Source: Thermomicrobiales bacterium (lineage in GTDB: Bacteria; Chloroflexota; Chloroflexia; Thermomicrobiales; UBA6265). From it: DNA of 62,793 bases. Numbering within the stretch: position 1 is the stretch's first letter; the number at the start of each line of letters is the position of its first letter. The notes below the pieces were generated by a model that did not search any database, was not told the DNA's origin, and worked only from the letters and a program-made list of their open reading frames with translations. The translations under genes were made by a program, and so were the position numbers. The stretch is from NCBI GenBank assembly GCA_041390825.1, contig JAWKPF010000026.1, forward strand, positions 1-62,793. Reading direction: 5' to 3'. Positions 61,527-62,793 of this stretch are shown piece after piece.

Positions 61527-62060
61527 ATGAATCGGTATCTCAAGTCGATCGGTGGCATCGGCCTGGTCGCGCTGCTGGGGGTCACCATGGTCGGCGGCGT
61601 GGTCGACGCCCAAACCAACGGCACACCGGGAGCGGGATCGACCGCAACCGGCGAGACGACTTCGAAACGCGATCGCTTCCTCTCCGCGCTGGCCGATAAC
61701 CTCGGCATCTCGGTCGAGACGCTGGAAACCGCGATTGGCACAACCGTCGATCAGGTCGGCTTCGGTCCCGGCCCATTCGGCGGCAGATTCCGGGACATGA
61801 TCCAGGACCGCATCGACGACCGCCGCGAACGAGTGCTGGAGCATATCGATCTCACCGACGGCGCCGCCTTCCTGGGCATCACCGAGGACGAGCTGCGCGC
61901 AGAGCTGCAAAGCGGCAAGACCCCCATCGAGATCGCCGAAGAGCACGGCAAGACCCAGGATGAGATTCGCGCCTTCCTGGTCCAGCAGGCAACCGAGCGC
62001 ATCGACGCTCGTCTGGCTGCCGATGCAGCGTCGCCGGAAACCACCGCGACCGGCGCGTAG
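61527..62060 (+). CDS. secreted helical-repeat protein (first of tandem pair)
   Basis: The 177-residue protein has a signal peptide (1-28, ending VVDAQ), a short polar linker, then helical segments: RFLSALADNLGISVETLETA and, later, FLGITEDELRAELQSGKTPI followed by EIAEEHGKTQDEIRAFLVQQ. These two-helix units, each with an LGIT-like motif followed by Glu/Leu-rich helices, look like repeats of a small helical module. No enzyme domain is seen. AAGGAG precedes the ATG. The next gene is a paralogue, so the pair arose by duplication. Confidence 0.7.
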   Translation: MNRYLKSIGGIGLVALLGVTMVGGVVDAQTNGTPGAGSTATGETTSKRDRFLSALADNLGISVETLETAIGTTVDQVGFGPGPFGGRFRDMIQDRIDDRRERVLEHIDLTDGAAFLGITEDELRAELQSGKTPIEIAEEHGKTQDEIRAFLVQQATERIDARLAADAASPETTATGA

Positions 62061-62091
62061 TTCATCTCGCTGTCCGTTCCGACTTCAGCAA

Positions 62092-62115
62092 CGGGGTGGC
62101 CGCGCGGTCACCCCG
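62092..62115 (+). terminator. hairpin after first helical-repeat gene
   Basis: A ten-base stem with one G-U pair (CGGGGTGGCC at 62092-62101 and GGTCACCCCG at 62106-62115) with a four-base loop lies 32 bases after the stop codon. There is no T-run. It is a possible terminator or 3'-end stabiliser. Confidence 0.45.
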
Positions 62116-62249
62116 CCTTCACATGATTCCGAGTCCCATCCCATCGCGCTCCCAGACTCGAAAACCTTCAGCGTTTTCCCCGGTTTTTTCAGTCGTTCTT
62201 CAGTGCGATGACTGAATACTCACAAGCCAGGCGGACACCATTCGAAGGA

Positions 62250-62299
62250 GTGAATCCGCGAACGAACCAGGGCGCACAGGGCGCCAGTCGCGGATTCAC
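62250..62299. promoter_or_regulatory. 12-base inverted repeat in 5' leader of second helical-repeat gene
   Basis: The arms GTGAATCCGCGA (62250-62261) and TCGCGGATTCAC (62288-62299) are perfectly complementary, with a further five-base helix GGCGC/GCGCC inside the loop (62271-62285). The structure ends 19 bases before the start codon. It would form a stable hairpin in the mRNA leader, or a protein-binding site in DNA. Confidence 0.5.
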
Positions 62300-62318
62300 A
62301 CAACACAAGGAGCGCGAC

Positions 62319-62793
62319 GTGAAACGCATTTTTCTGGCACTCGGCAGCCTGGCGCTGGCGGTCATGCTTGGAGTCTCGTTGATCGGCGGGGGCGTGGGTG
62401 CGCAAGACGCAGCCACGCCGGAAGCGGGCGAGAGCACGACGACTGACACTCAGACGACCGAAACGAAGGAATCGGCAAGAGACGCCTATCTGACCGCGCT
62501 GGCCGCGAACCTGGGCATCACCGCCGAGGAACTGGAAGCTGCCATCGACGCCACGAACACGGAACTCGACGTCGATGGGCATATTTCTATTGGCGGCGGA
62601 TCATCCCGCGATGGCGGTTCCGGCCCGTCGAATGATTCGCATCGTCCGTCAGGTGGCAACAATGGCGGTCGCGGCGGCAGTGATAGCGGCCGTGGCGGCA
62701 ACGAAAATGGTCGCGGTGGCAACCATGGTGGAAGCTCGGTGCTGCGTGGTGTCGATATGGCCGACGCAGCAATCTTTCTCGGCATCACCGAGG
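62319..62793 (+). CDS. secreted helical-repeat protein with Gly-rich insert (second of pair; cut by window edge)
   Basis: From GTG at 62319 the frame is open to the window end (158 codons seen). It has a signal peptide (1-29, ending GVGAQD), a linker ATPEAGESTTTDT, a helix YLTALAANLGITAEELEAA like that of the gene at 61527, then a Gly-rich insert of about 40 residues (GGNNGGRGGSDSGRGG and related) absent from the paralogue, and finally AAIFLGITE, where the shared repeat resumes. AAGGAG lies six bases upstream. The Gly-rich part may be a flexible spacer. Confidence 0.75.
   Translation, partial: MKRIFLALGSLALAVMLGVSLIGGGVGAQDAATPEAGESTTTDTQTTETKESARDAYLTALAANLGITAEELEAAIDATNTELDVDGHISIGGGSSRDGGSGPSNDSHRPSGGNNGGRGGSDSGRGGNENGRGGNHGGSSVLRGVDMADAAIFLGITE

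Noticed and set aside
62600..62760. Gly-rich stretch as a PE_PGRS-like protein or tandem DNA repeat
   Set aside because: It is a short insert in a helical protein whose flanks match the upstream paralogue, and the codons vary, so it is not a DNA-level tandem repeat.

Overview
The window looks like a chromosomal segment of a high-GC bacterium, most likely Chloroflexota of the class Thermomicrobia. This placement is inference from gene content, frequent GTG/TTG starts, and secreted proteins that repeatedly carry an 'AQD..ATP..SPEA' linker after the signal peptide. No rRNA, tRNA, CRISPR array, insertion sequence or phage gene was found.

Layout. 1-8.6 kb: a truncated AAA/NB-ARC-type regulator, a lone HEPN (Abi-like) protein, a double-length ThyX protein, a TIM-barrel isomerase, a MarR/MFS efflux pair, and a tightly overlapping hxlA-hxlB-cupin phosphoglucose isomerase operon (ribulose monophosphate pathway). 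9.4-12.9 kb: two secreted alpha/beta hydrolases. 13.1-15.9 kb: asd and lysC, with lysC preceded by a short Thr/Ile/Met-rich leader ORF, a complementary segment and a perfect intrinsic terminator, which is an amino-acid attenuator in layout. 16.1-22.6 kb: a surface-polysaccharide-like region with a nucleotidyltransferase, an HPr-kinase-like P-loop protein, a Wzc-type tyrosine kinase/copolymerase, a GT4 glycosyltransferase, an unknown protein and an ABC ATPase. 22.7-29.2 kb: a hypothetical protein, a secreted five-SH3b/M23-like protein and a MoxR-DUF58-DUF4129 operon. 29.2-35.8 kb: paired repeats, hemW, an amidase, a fused cNMP-like/TrxR-like flavoprotein, a D-threonine-aldolase-like enzyme and a TacA/TacT-type toxin-antitoxin module.

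36.1-40.6 kb: a complete sugar ABC importer (binding protein, two permeases, ATPase). 40.9-44.3 kb: a PPOX flavoprotein, a second 14-helix MFS pump and a secreted lipocalin-like protein. 44.4-49.9 kb: a second sugar importer without its own ATPase, divergent from a GH42 beta-galactosidase; the ATPase of the first cluster may serve both. 50.0-55.2 kb: a DinB-like protein, a LuxR-type regulator, a BBE flavo-oxidase divergent from an HxlR regulator, a VapBC-like pair and a GrpB-family protein. 55.2-62.8 kb: an EamA transporter, a secreted two-domain protein, an enolase-superfamily OSBS/NSAR enzyme coupled to a GNAT-like protein (possible D-to-L amino-acid conversion), a metallophosphoesterase, and two tandem paralogous secreted helical proteins, the second cut by the window edge.

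The observations most worth following are the lysC attenuator, whose promoter implies a leaderless leader peptide; the nucleotidyltransferase/HPr-kinase-like pair beside polysaccharide genes; the tandem ThyX with split motifs; the cNMP/TrxR-like fusion lacking its redox cysteines; and paired inverted motifs in several divergent promoter regions.
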